Shown: piece by piece, positions 1 to 10,102 of the stretch
Position numbering within the stretch: the first letter of the stretch is position 1
Layout: each line of letters begins with the position of its first letter
Assembly (NCBI GenBank): GCA_028274465.1
Contig: CM051456.1
Coordinates: 116,948,880 to 117,012,879 of the forward strand
Direction: 5' to 3'
DNA from: Plantago ovata
Lineage: Eukaryota > Streptophyta > Magnoliopsida > Lamiales > Plantaginaceae
DNA: 64,000 nucleotides
Notes under the pieces: model-generated
Seen by the model: the letters and a program-made list of their open reading frames with translations, nothing else
Told to the model about the DNA's origin: nothing
Databases searched by the model: none
Made by a program: the position numbers and the translations under genes

Positions 1-312
1 AAAAATAAATACCCATTAACAACTTCGTTAATATTTCTTTAAGTTTGAATTGTATTTGCTTCAATTCTGAAACTATTCATTTATTATAAAATACCTTGAA
101 ATTAGAAATAAACAAATGAAATTTAAATTTACTAGAAAAAGATGATGAATTTGTAGATATGTAGCATTTTTTTTTGTCTTATATCCATGTATTTTTAGCT
201 TTACTTTTTATGAACTTTTGAAATTTATATACGGTTTTTTAAATTATACTTACACATTTTTCATTAAGTAAAAGTTGATCCCCCCTGACTAAAATTTCTG
301 CGTTCGCCACTG
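1..312. mobile_element. Right end of an hAT-like element (left end outside window)
   Basis: AT-rich noncoding DNA that ends in GCGTTCGCCACTG. Its reverse complement begins CAGTGGCGAACGCAG, close to the terminus of the element at 29710 (CAGTGGCGACGCAG), which has clear 8-bp target duplications. No coding sequence is visible. The left end and its target duplication lie outside the window, so the family call rests on the terminal motif only. Confidence 0.4.
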
Positions 313-429
313 TGTGGGACCCACATGTATGTGTGTTGATGGTGTAATAGGCTAAGTCTAGCATCTAAGTATATGGAGGCCCGTTAGAAAATATAATTAA
401 TTGAGCTTTCAATACTTATACCATAGACA

Positions 430-2150
430 CACGTAAGATTCATTGGATTAAGTGGGATACACTTTGTGATTCTAAACGAGACGGAGGGATGGGGTTTAGG
501 GACCTTCAATTGTTTAATTTGGCAATGCTAGGTAAACAAGCTTGGAGGCTCATTCAGTACCCCAATTCCCTTTTAAGTCGAATTTTAAAAGCGAAGTATT
601 TTCCTTTAGATGGTCTTTTTGATGCACCTTTACCTGTTAATGTCTCTTTCACGTGGAAAAGCATTTTTTCCTCGCCTGTGTGAGATGTAGAGTGGGGAAT
701 GGGTTACATATTAATGTCTAGAGTGACAATTAGATTCCCCGTGATTCGTGTATGACTCCTATTACCCCATATTTAAACCAAATTCCTGACTTGACGGTTG
801 CTTCTTTAGTTACTGATGGCCAGCGGGATGAAGGTTTAATAAATACTTCCTCCGGAAACTTAATAGTTTTACATTTTGTTTTTGTTGACTTTTTTATGTC
901 CGGTTTGACCTCAAAATAATCATAATTGATTACGAAAAAATTAATTTTAAAAGTTATACTATACGAATATAAGAAGTATACTTTTATAATATAATTTTTT
1001 AAGTTATTTTTTTCAACGAATTATTATTAGTTTGAGGTCAAACCGGACATCGAAAAGTCAACAAAAATAAAGTGTAAAACTATAAAGTTTTCGGAGGAAG
1101 TACTATTTTCTGGAAGGAGGATGCTGATTTAATCTTTCAGATTTCGCTGCCTTCTGTGAGTCTTCCTGATCGCAGAATCTAGAGCAGGTCAAAAAATGGA
1201 ATTTACACAGTTTGTTCCGCATATCTTCTGGCCAGGGAGTTACAAAACCGACTTGGAGGAAGCAGCTCTGCCACTTCACCAGACTGGAACTGGTTATGGA
1301 TATTCCCAATAAAATAAAAAAAAATTATTGGCGGGAGAACTCCCTGCATGTGCTTAATAATTTAGTGCGACGAGGAATGACTATTAATCCTTTATGTCCT
1401 GTGTGTTCTGCGTGTGATGAGTCCTTGCTGCATTGCAAGATTGTCACAACGCACGACTTTTTGGGGCTTTATCTCACTTACGATTTACTGCAGATATGTA
1501 TGTTGCTCCAGATGTGTTTTCATGGCTTGAGCTGGTGCGACGTGGGCTGGCCAAAGCTGCTTTCGAGTGTTTTATGGTTTCTTGTTGGAGTCTGTGGAGT
1601 AATAGGAACAAGAAGGTTCATGAAGGCGTGGTGTATGACGCAGTAGAATCTATTCAGTTGTTGCAGCAGTATTTGGTCCGATTCAGGGAGGCTCAAAGTC
1701 TGTGTAATCTGCCTAGGCCGCCGGAACAGGGTACTACTCAGAACTGGCACCCACCTGACAGTCCAAATTGTGTCAAAATCAATTCTGGCGCTTCTATTTC
1801 CACAAGCAGGAGGGGTGCAGACCTTGGCACAGTTGCGCGGGATCACCAGGTTCGAGTTATTGCATGGAAACGTTGATTCCACACATCAATTCGCCAGAAG
1901 TTGTTGAATGCCTGGCAGCTCGCCAAGCGGTAAATTTCGCACATGAATACAATTTCTCCAAGGTAGAGTTTGAAGGTGATTGTTTGGGTGTTATTACGCA
2001 TATTCAGGATACTGGGCCATGTCTTTCAGCCATTGGAAGCATTGTCGACGATATCAGATCTTTGTTTTTCGTTTTTAGTTTATTTTCGTTTACTTTTACT
2101 AGACGTTCTTACAATAAGTTAGCGCATTTAGGCTCTGTTTCTTTCGCCTA
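430..2150 (+). mobile_element. Decayed LINE (non-LTR retrotransposon) 3' part
   Basis: Pieces of a plant L1-type ORF2 occur in order. The region after the polymerase palm is at 430-683 (GMGFRDLQLFNLAMLGKQAW, then a KAKYFP motif). The zinc-binding reverse-transcriptase domain follows at about 1110-1450 (FWKEDADLIFQISL, then a C-x2-C type segment near CPVCSACDESLLHC). An RNase H-like domain is at about 1560-2150 (KINSGAS..., then VEFEGDCLGVI). The reading frame is broken by several frameshifts and stops, and by a MITE at 844-1102. The endonuclease and palm domains are missing. Related pieces at 4440-4890 and 6941-7745 show the same motifs, so at least two copies of the family lie here. It is not functional. 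Confidence 0.82.
844..1102. mobile_element. Stowaway-like MITE, copy A
   Basis: A palindromic element of about 259 bp bounded by TA on both sides. It begins TACTTCCTCCGGAAACTT and ends with the inverse, and the inner arms also pair (GGTTTGACCTCA against TGAGGTCAAACC). The terminus resembles the Stowaway CTCCCTCCG consensus. Removing the element and one TA rejoins the interrupted LINE reading frame without a gap, which confirms the insertion point. Relatives are at 61989-62250 and, more decayed, at 63270-63455. Confidence 0.85.
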
Positions 2151-2516
2151 AAAAACTCTGAACTGATCTGAACTGAATTGAACTTAATAAATCTGAACTG
2201 AACTAAACTTAATTAATCTGAACTGAAATGATCTTATTTGAAGTACAAATTTTAAGGCTCTGTTTGTTTCACCTTAATTTCAGTTTTATTAAGTTCAGTT
2301 CGGTTCAGATTTATTAAGTTCAGTTCAGATAAATTAAATTCAGTTCAGGTTTGCTTAGTTAAAATTTATACTTCAAATAAGAGTTCAGTTCAGTTCAGAT
2401 AAGTTCAGAGTTTTTCAGTGAAACAAATAGAGCCTAAATTATTCTGAAATGAACTAAACTGAATAAATTTGAACTGAACTTAATAAAACTGAAATTAAGG
2501 TGAAACGGACAATACT
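2131..2516. mobile_element. Tourist-like MITE interrupted by a second copy
   Basis: The left end reads GGCTCTGTTTCTTTCGCC after a TTA. The right end is the degenerate inverse GGTGAAACGGACAATAC. The body consists of repeated TCTGAACTGA / TTCAGTTCAG words, which make it strongly self-complementary. It is split by a related 179-bp element at 2256-2434. The right boundary is approximate. Confidence 0.6.
2256..2434. mobile_element. Tourist-like MITE, inner copy
   Basis: It starts GGCTCTGTTTGTTTCACC, ends with the inverse (GTGAAACAAATAGAGCC), and is flanked on both sides by TAA, the target duplication usual for PIF/Harbinger-type MITEs. Inside are the same GTTCAGTTCAG words as in the outer copy and in the fragment at 12895-13027. 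Confidence 0.68.
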
Positions 2517-3120
2517 TGCAAAAGGCATTTTTGTTGACAACTCTGGTTTATCGGTTTTGTCTTCTCACCTGATGACAATTGGTTCTGATTAATGAAAGTT
2601 TTTTACCTCTAAAAAAAGTTTTCAATACCATACAACATTATCATTATCATACTGTTGGAGTTATTTGGGTATCCAAGTGGTAAGTACGTTGAGCTGGCGG
2701 GTATATCTGTATATACACAGCTGTAAATGACAATTTAAAAAAGAAAAAATTATCATGCACTTGGATCCCTTGCATTTCATATATATCCAGGAGTGGTGAA
2801 TTAGCAGTACATGTCTATAAATGTAAGCTACTTATAATACCCATAATAAACAAGTTGGTGTGGTCATTCATTGGTTTCTTTTAATCCCTTTTCAATGTGA
2901 TGGCAGCAGCCAGCAGGCCTACATGTTTGTTCGTGGTTATCCTTGATTGATTAAAGTTTTGTGCAACTTGACCTTCATAGTAGTATATGATTTCCATGTA
3001 ATTTTCTGCAACAACATCGTATCTTTGTGCGAGCTTTTCCAAAAAATATATACTCATCTGATGAGAACTTGCGCGGACTAAACCGTTCCGGACGGCACTT
3101 AGCGTCCTAGGCTGCTCCAT
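2517..3120. other. Noncoding stretch with a small minus-strand ORF
   Basis: Mostly nondescript AT-rich DNA. A minus-strand ORF of 79 codons (3120 down to 2881, starting MEQPRTLSAVRNGL) has no family signature that I recognise. A good TATA motif (CTATATAAAAG, minus strand, about 3235-3245) lies roughly 115 bp upstream. Because the upstream sequence looks like a retroelement LTR, the ORF may be incidental. I do not call it a gene. Confidence 0.25.
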
Positions 3121-3450
3121 GGTGGAGGAATTGACTCTTTAATTGGGTATCTTTTCTGTAGAGATACATTGTATTCATCTAATATTCATAATCATTCATT
3201 CAATAATGTAAAAGTATGGAGAAAGGGCCACTTTTATATAGTGGTGGAGAATACAAAAATATACATATGGAAGATAAATATGAAAGATACTAACTCATAA
3301 GTATAGAATAGGATATTCAAGGAATATTCCTAATCTTACCTTATCATCAATTACTAAGAGATAATTACAAATCTAAGGAGATATTCTCTAGAGATTGGAC
3401 TCTTAATGACTAAGTAAACCTAATCCTAACCTAGATACGATGAACGAGGA
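3121..3450 (-). mobile_element. LTR-like segment (probable Copia type)
   Basis: Read on the minus strand, it has paired TTAGGAATATTCC-type words, a TATA box (ACTATATAAAAG) and then a short transcribed-looking part, the layout of a small Copia LTR. No partner LTR, primer-binding site or coding region is attached. The boundaries are guesses. Confidence 0.3.
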
Positions 3451-4439
3451 CGGACTAAGAGATATTTTTTTTAATAATCGAGCCATTACAATTTGACAAG
3501 TACCATTACAAAGCTAGTAATAAATTATAAATAATTCCGCACTTGGCGAGAATTGAACTTATGACATCTAATGTGATGACACCTCAGTCTAAGAGATATT
3601 CCTAAGTCGTGGCGAATGGCAATCCAGGAAAGTCTAAGTCTTCATCATCATCAAATCTGTATTCTTTTTACTTCTCTCATTGTCATGAAAAACGGCCTAA
3701 TATCAGAATTCTGATTGAACAATTTGAGAGTAGCAAAATTTCAGAGGTTATCGGTATAAAAAATAATACTCATATCAATAAAGTATATTTTTATTTTTTA
3801 AAATCTTTTAATAATAACTCAGAGTTAAGTGATTACTCTCATACATTTTTAAGATAACTGAGTCACATGGAATTTTTCGGTGCGTGTATAAGTGTGAATA
3901 AAGTATCCGAGATATTCCTTTGTGCTGCTAACTCAACGTTAGTGGCCAATAAGAGACTACAATATTAATACATATATTTAAAGTGTAACAATTAACATGA
4001 CTAATTTATAATTAACTCTAAATTAAATGTTGCCGCTAAAGAGTAAATAAATTTTCTAGATTAATTACTTGTGCACAGAACAAATTGTCAACGAATACGT
4101 TAAACCTTACTTATTGCATATCAAACAAGTTTCAAATTTCACGTGGCACAATTGGTTGAAATGGAGAATTAATTATATTTTCGGTATATAATGGGGATCA
4201 AATTTGTGATATTTTATTTTTACCCATTGAAAGGGCCGTGATGATTTTCCCAATCAAAACCGATACGTTAGCATAAGTTTATTTGGGGGTAGTGAAGTGT
4301 CTTAATACTACTGATGCATCAGAATGGGTTGGAGTTTCGATCATATGCTATAATAATCTAAAATCCTGAAATTTCATGTAAGGTCAGATGTATAAGTGAT
4401 TGGTTTGTCCAAATTATTTACGTTTGTGAAGAAGATAAT
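3451..4439. other. Noncoding, no gene seen
   Basis: AT-rich DNA. An open stretch at 3609-3857 is low-complexity and has no recognisable family. A degenerate tRNA-B-box-like phrase (GAGAATTGAACTTATGACAT) sits near 3548 and may belong to an old SINE or LTR tail. Confidence 0.4.
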
Positions 4440-4890
4440 GAAAAACTATTTGCAGATAGGACAATAGTGGTTGGGATGAGGAGAAAATATACAGCTTGTT
4501 CTGGGCACATAATGCGGAATGTATTTTGCAGATTCCATTAGTTTTTTCTCGATCAGAGGACTTGCGGATTTGGCATTATTCTAGAGTTGGGACCTATTCG
4601 GTTAGAAGTGCTTACTATCTAGACCGATCTTTGAAGCAAATTAGAGAGACAAATTTAGGAGGTTCCACCGTTCCAGTGGGAGTAGTGCGCAAAGTTGGAA
4701 TTGGGTTTGGAACCTGCAAGTTCCTAAGAAAGTGAACTTTTTTGTTTGGCGTTTGTTACATCATGCCTTACCAGTTCTGGATACTTTATGTCGTCGTGGT
4801 TTAATTCTTGAGTCTCTTTGCCCTGTGTGTAGCTGTGATTCTGAGTCACTTTTGAATGCTTTTAAGTCGTGTCATTACGTTGTTTTTGGG
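4440..4890 (+). mobile_element. LINE fragment: zinc-binding RT domain
   Basis: Translation in broken frames gives FWAHNAECILQIPLVFS, RIWHYSRVGTYSVRSAYY, then VNFFVWRLLHHALPVLDTLC and a CPVC...C segment. This is the usual order of the domain after the reverse transcriptase of plant LINEs. A frameshift falls near 4735. The piece probably belongs with the RNase H fragment at 6941-7745; the element at 5102-6931 lies between them. Confidence 0.75.
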
Positions 4891-5432
4891 CATTAACCAG
4901 CTTGCCTAACTGAAAATTTGAATGAATCGAAAGGAAACTTCAACCAATAGTTGAAGCAGACTTCATTGATGAAATTGAACTGTTTACACTAATGATTTAC
5001 AGAGAATTACAATGAACTTTCGAGAAGAACATAAAAGAAAGAGTCAAGTACAATTTGGAAAATTACATCTATTTAAACTACACAAGAAGAGTAAAATAGT
5101 ATGAGATTTATATTCTCAAGTCGACTTCGTACCGACCTGAGTGCAAGTTTCCACTGGATCAATGCCACATGACACTTAGTTTAATCTGGTCCCTTCCTTT
5201 CGGTTCAAAGTAATTTTTGGTACGATTAAATTTTTTTTTTTTTTTAAATTAAAAAAGTCCACTTAAAATATAAATTAACTATAATGCCGTTTATATAATT
5301 ACGTTTCTAAAAACTATATTAATTAACATTCTTATAAATTACAAATTAAATATTTTTTAACTAATCATCACTGGTTTGTTAATTCGATTCAATTAAACTG
5401 TATTTGACTACCAGTGACTTGAAGTGTATATC

Positions 5433-6272
5433 TAGGTATGTCATAATGGGTCAAAACCCATTTAACTACCTAAACCTAAATATAAAAAGTCTACCTAAAC
5501 CCATCCATATAATATATGGGTCTAAATAGATAATTCCTAAATAGATAATACCTATTAACACCCTAAGTATAATAGTTTTTACTAATAGGTATTTAGGCAC
5601 CTAATAGACCTTTAGTTTACAGGAAAGAGAAAGAAAAAATATGTAAGCTTTCTTCTGTGAAAGCAACTCACCCCTGCTTTCTTCTTCTTCACAAAACAAC
5701 TTGCTCCCGTTTTTGCTGGATCAAAGATATGTGCGTCTCTCTCATTAAACTCTTATTTAATCTTCATCTTACATCCTCTTCTTTCTCTCGCTCAAATTGT
5801 TTGCATCTTTGAGCAAATTTGTGTTGGAGAATTGTGTTTTGTCTGAGGCACTCCATGTGTTTGATAATATGCCAAAGAGATTATTTGATCTTAAACAATA
5901 GGAAAATTGTTGCGTTATATGGCCTTTTGTTGGTTTACTACGACTATGGCATGTTGATGTGGACATTGGTTTAGGTTATTAGGTTTATAATTCCGATTTG
6001 ATTATCATGTCTAATGTGAATGTGATGGTGACATATTTGACTTGTCGTATGAAATTTATATGATAATTCTTCATTGAGCTACAACTATCTGCATACAAAG
6101 AAGGGAAGAAGAAAAATTATAAATGAGTTATGAGGTTTACCTCACCCATTTACAACCTACCTATTTACCATCATTTGTAAATGGGTGTAAATAACTAGGT
6201 TGGTGGTAAATGGGTGGGAAGCCTACCATACCAAACTCATACCTCACCCAAAAACCTAAATTGACACCCTTA
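5433..6272. mobile_element. Non-autonomous hAT element nested in the 9-bp-TSD element
   Basis: The perfect 8-bp duplication TGTATATC lies at 5425-5432 and 6273-6280. The ends are inverted (TAGGTATGTCATAAT and, from the right, TAAGGGTGTCAATTT). Sub-terminal repeats of ACCCATTTA / TAAATGGGT occur near both ends, as in hAT elements. No transposase is present. In the interior, around 5800-5900 on the plus strand, an open segment reads LSEALHVFDNMPKR, similar to part of a PPR protein. Confidence 0.78.
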
Positions 6273-6438
6273 TGTATATCAGTCGATCATCCGGAGCTAC
6301 GGTTGGGGTCGGCGGCAACCCGACTGGTGATGCCAAGGCCCATTGTCAAAATTTTCCTTTAGTTTCTTAATCTCGATGAAGAGAGAGAGACAAAAAAGAG
6401 AGGCATGTGAGATGTGAGAAGGTGATGTATGTCTGCGA

Positions 6439-6663
6439 TTGGATTTTGGTTTATACATGCAAATTGAGAAGATTTGCTACGCTAACCTCAATGACACCAT
6501 CCACTCCATCATTGACATCGATGATGATGAGAAGTTTCTGTCAGTCGTTCGTGAGGGTGTGAAGCATGGTGCAGGAACTGTGTTAGTTTATGAAATTGGG
6601 AAAGAACATGTAGGAGGACGATCTAAATTGGAGGAATTGGATTTTGATTTTAATCAAGTATAA
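6439..6663 (+). other. Open frame of 74 codons inside the 9-bp-TSD element, unidentified
   Basis: It starts MDFGLYMQIEKICYANLND and contains IDIDDDEKFLSVVREGVKHG. I do not recognise a domain. It lies in the right part of the element, outside the nested hAT, and the matching region of the copy at 39903 has no comparable frame. It could be a captured host gene fragment, as in Pack-MULEs, or chance. Confidence 0.25.
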
Positions 6664-6940
6664 TGATATTGATTTTGATTACATAAATTTCAATCAAAGT
6701 ATTTTAGTATTTTTAAAAGTATTCTTAATTATTTTACAGATATAATAAAACAATATAAATTATTAAATTTAATTAAAATATTATGGGGTATAAATGTAAA
6801 TTCAATATTTACTATGAAAATTGTATTATTTATAATTAAAATAATAAGTTCGTATCAGTGCTACATAGCAGTAATTCAGTGGAGACATGCACTCAGGTCG
6901 GTACGAAGCCGACCTGATAATAGAAAGGCCCAAAATAGTA

Positions 6941-7745
6941 ACTTCAGTGTGTCCGTTTAAAAAAAAAAGTAACTTCAGTGTGCAACGACTATCTCGGGGT
7001 ACTGTCTCTGATGCGGTTGTACAACCTCTTGATGCGTGATAAGTTGCTACACGCTTTTGTCAAGTGAAAGCGTGTCTTTAGAACAACTCCTTGATCTTTT
7101 CATAATTGTAGTAGAGTCCATGTGTCATCCTTACTATGTAAGTGTAAAACAGGTACCCTAATACTAACTCCATTATTTCATTGAATGCTCAAGATATTGG
7201 ATGCTGGATTAGTGCTGTTCGAAGTCAGTTGTCTAAGTAGGATTTGGAGTTCTTCTTATGCTCTTGCTAGGATATTTGGGGAAGTCGAAATTTAAAAGTG
7301 CATGACAGAGAAGTTTATGATCCACATGATTCAGTGGTATTTGTTCAACAATATAAACACAGGTTTAGAGAAGCGCAGCTGGTGTACTCTGGTCCGAAGC
7401 CGCAAGAAATGCAGAAGAGTTGACAGGCCCCCCCTGATGTGGTGAAAGTAAATTTTCATGCCTTGTTCGTCTTCAGGAACATGGAAGCAACTTGGGTTAT
7501 GTTATACGAAATTCTGAAGGAGAGATCATTGCTTGGGGCTCACAGTTCATCAAATACTATCATACCTGAGATAGGAGAAGCACAAGCATGTCTACTAGCT
7601 GTTAAACGCTGCCGTGAACTGGGATATTCTCGTGTGCAATTGGAAGGGGATTGTTGATCATCAGTTATACAGCAGCTACAACTTCCATCTCCCTCATGGT
7701 CTAGGATCGGTAACATCATACACGAAATCAAGGCAATCACTTTGA
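6941..7745 (+). mobile_element. LINE fragment: RNase H-like domain
   Basis: Broken frames give VYDPHDSVVFVQQYKHRFRE, then PPDVVKVNFHALFVFRNME, then PEIGEAQACLLAVKRCRELG and VQLEGDC. This is the RNase H-like C-terminus of plant LINEs, with the same REAQ and EGDC motifs as the copy at 1560-2150. A stop follows EGDC. It is probably the continuation of 4440-4890. The first 200 bases of the interval hold no clear protein similarity. Confidence 0.7.
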
Positions 7746-8863
7746 ATTTTTGCTTTTCTTTTATTCATTTTTTTTAAACCGCAAATATTACAACTACTAC
7801 CACACTATTTTTTATACATACATCCTATACCACCTTATATCTTCACACCTAAACCTAAACCGCCTTATGTCTTCACCGGGGATCGAACCTTGCACCTCTC
7901 CTTCACCAGCCCAAGCTTCCTTCCACAACACCACCTTATAACTCCCTAGCTTTTCTTTTATTCATGTTCGTCGTTTTTTTAATAAGACATCCCATTTGGT
8001 GGCTCATGACTTTCTTTTGATTGCGTTGGTACTTCAATGTTTCCATTTGTAAACCCAGATATTCGGGCTTCTTGATTATTAATACAACATCTTTTTTTTC
8101 TTAAAAAGAAAAAAAAAAGATAGACTTCATGTATTCTATCTTAAGTATTTATGTGTATATGTAATTTAGTTGTTATCTAATATTAGGGCACTATCAGTTG
8201 TTATTATCTTCACTATTATTTTCTCATTGTATTGTTATAAGTAGCTGAATTATCCCATTATAATATTTACATTGATGAAATAAATTAACAAATGTTATCG
8301 TCAAACTTATTTCCCGCACAATGGCATATTTCTCATATAGTCAAGAGGATCCATGACCATTATCTCGATCCAATCTATTTCTCTATACCAACAGAAAATC
8401 CTGCGTAATATGACCGGTCTAGCACGTTTTGGACGATTTTCTGTCAACAAAGTTAACTATTCCCACATATCCATTACATTGACTAGCCCGTTAGTACGTA
8501 TGCGTGGATCCGTAAATCGAATCCTTATAGAATGTGTAGTCTTGTAATTGTAAGGCTCAAGTCTGTTAAAAATTGATTTATTCCAAGGTTGATTTTATTA
8601 TTTTTTTTCTCGAAAGAAAGTTATATTTGCATAAAAATATAAATGACCTGCTCATTTTAAAATCACACAGTACGTACATGTACACACACACAAATAAAGG
8701 GAACACAAGGGTTTATAATTACTAATCGAATAGTAGTACAGATGTAGAAGTGTTCACTTATGAGTGCAAAAGTGAAAACTATACATTACACGAATAGAGT
8801 CTCTTATAATAAGTTTATATCATATCGTTAATAAGAAAAAGTAATAACTTCCATATGACGACC
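7746..8863. other. Intergenic, no gene seen
   Basis: AT-rich, with several poly-T and poly-A runs. A 64-codon open frame at 8353-8547 starts MTIISIQSISLYQQKI and matches nothing I recognise. The phrase GGGGATCGAACCTTGCACCTC near 7878 resembles the tRNA-like sequence of old SINEs. The last 300 bases are the 3' flank of the minus-strand gene at 8864. Confidence 0.4.
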
Positions 8864-9271
8864 TCACTTCGGCGGAGTCTCCTTCCATTTTTGACATGTT
8901 TCGTGACCAAAATATTGAGCACAAAGTCCGTCTGGCCGCACCTGAAAAGTACATGTTCTAGTCAATGGATTACACCAACTGTCGTACACGTGTGTGGTGT
9001 AAACACCATAGCTTCCTGAACCATATGTCGTGCCAATAGTGCAATAATATTTTGTAGTCCCCAAAATATTCTTAGTGAATTTGATTTCGAGTTGTTCGTC
9101 AGTCCTAAGGGTTCTATGGCCAAGATCGTGATCACCAGAGAAACAGTGGATCCTAATCTCTTGGCCTTTTATAACATTTATAATGTTAACGGTACGACCT
9201 CGGACATTAGCTTTTGTGGTGGTGACCAACACAATGAACATGAAGACAAACGTGGCAAATGTATTATTCAT
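8864..9271 (-). CDS. S-protein homolog (self-incompatibility protein S1 family), secreted
   Basis: A single-exon gene of 135 residues. The chosen start, at 9271, opens an N-terminal signal peptide (MNNTFATFVFMFIVLVTTTKA). An upstream in-frame ATG at 9340 would put 23 hydrophilic residues before it and would lie at or above the TATA-like motif, so I reject it. The mature part has the family landmarks: NVIKGQEIRIHC near the start, a DLG turn (DHDLGHRTL), a middle KYYC strand, then FQVRPDGLC. Six cysteines are present, two more than the usual four; the extra pair lies around SWCNPLTRTC and the C-terminus. Family members are small secreted beta-sandwich proteins. The founder is the stigma determinant of Papaver self-incompatibility, but most homologs in other plants have no known role. 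No frame damage is seen. Confidence 0.8.
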   Translation of the reverse strand: MNNTFATFVFMFIVLVTTTKANVRGRTVNIINVIKGQEIRIHCFSGDHDLGHRTLRTDEQLEIKFTKNILGTTKYYCTIGTTYGSGSYGVYTTHVYDSWCNPLTRTCTFQVRPDGLCAQYFGHETCQKWKETPPK

Positions 9272-9338
9272 TTTTTTTATTTGTCTAAAAATAATGTGTT
9301 GTAACTCCTCGAATTGAAGGTTAGTTTTTAAAACATAC

Positions 9339-9348
9339 ATATTTAAAG
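9339..9348 (-). promoter_or_regulatory. Possible TATA box of the S-protein homolog
   Basis: On the minus strand this reads CTTTAAATATG, about 70 bp before the ATG at 9271. That gives a leader of roughly 40 bases. It is also the reason for preferring the inner ATG. Confidence 0.35.
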
Positions 9349-9349
9349 G

Positions 9350-9595
9350 CGGAAGTGCAGATTCTTACATACTAAATAATATGAGGTTATAAATATTGAT
9401 TAAGCTTCACCCACCTTTCATAGTTTACTATTCTAATTATAGAAGAATTATATATAGAATGCGGAGAGGAAAGAAGTGATTAAGATTTACCCGTTAAGAT
9501 ATACCCTCCATAACGGTCTGTGAATATTGATTTGACGGGTTTCTCATTTTCTTTGTTTTTTGTTTTTTGTTTGTTTTTAGGGTGCAATTCTTTTG

Positions 9596-9633
<38 letters not shown>

Positions 9634-10102
9634 TTTGTTTCTATAATAAATTTTTGCTGATTTCAACAAAAATATAGAATGCGGACATTGCCATTTTGAC
9701 AGGTCACAACTTAAAATTAGAACAAAGCTTAACAAATCTATAACAAAAAATAGGGCTTTTAGTTCATTAGCACTGCCAAATTGCATAGCTTTGCTCAACA
9801 GGTCACAAATTGCATAGTTGTTTTAATAACCATTAGTCAATGCGAAGTTCCAGAAGCTTAGCTAGGTCCTAGAGCTGTAGACATGTGAACTGGTATTAGA
9901 GATTTATCAAATTCCATAACAATGTGAATAGCCTAATGTTCATGGAGAACCTATAAATAAATGTTACAACATCAATGGCGCAAGAACTTGCCATTTTCTG
10001 CATCACAAGTCTGTAGCAGGAAGGAGTATGAATAATTATGTGCTCTATACATTGAAAGACTGACATTTATTTGCCAAACAAACTTCCATGATCATATGAA
10101 CT
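9350..10102. other. Intergenic, 3' flank of the coiled-coil gene
   Basis: It contains a T homopolymer of about 30 bases (9600-9630) and otherwise ordinary AT-rich DNA. The part from about 9850 to 10102 is likely 3' UTR of the minus-strand gene at 10103. No further gene is seen. Confidence 0.4.

Larger units (their letters stand above)
5102..6931. mobile_element. Non-autonomous TIR element with 9-bp TSD (Mutator-like), copy 1
   Basis: It is flanked by the perfect 9-bp duplication AAAATAGTA (5093-5101 and 6932-6940). The termini are inverted: the left has CAAGTCGACTTCGTACCGAC, and the right read inversely has CAGGTCGGCTTCGTACCGAC. A nested hAT element (5433-6272) accounts for 848 bp including its target duplication. 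The remaining length, about 980 bp, is close to the 1011-bp relative at 39903-40913, which shares the termini. No transposase is present. A 9-bp target duplication is typical of MULEs, hence the call. Confidence 0.78.

Noticed and set aside
8353..8547. 64-codon plus-strand frame
   Set aside because: No family similarity and no gene context.
9270..9340. Upstream start (9340) for the S-protein homolog
   Set aside because: It would precede the signal peptide by 23 polar residues and overlap the TATA-like motif.
9577..9798. Minus-strand frame with a poly-Lys stretch
   Set aside because: It is created by the T homopolymer at 9600-9630.
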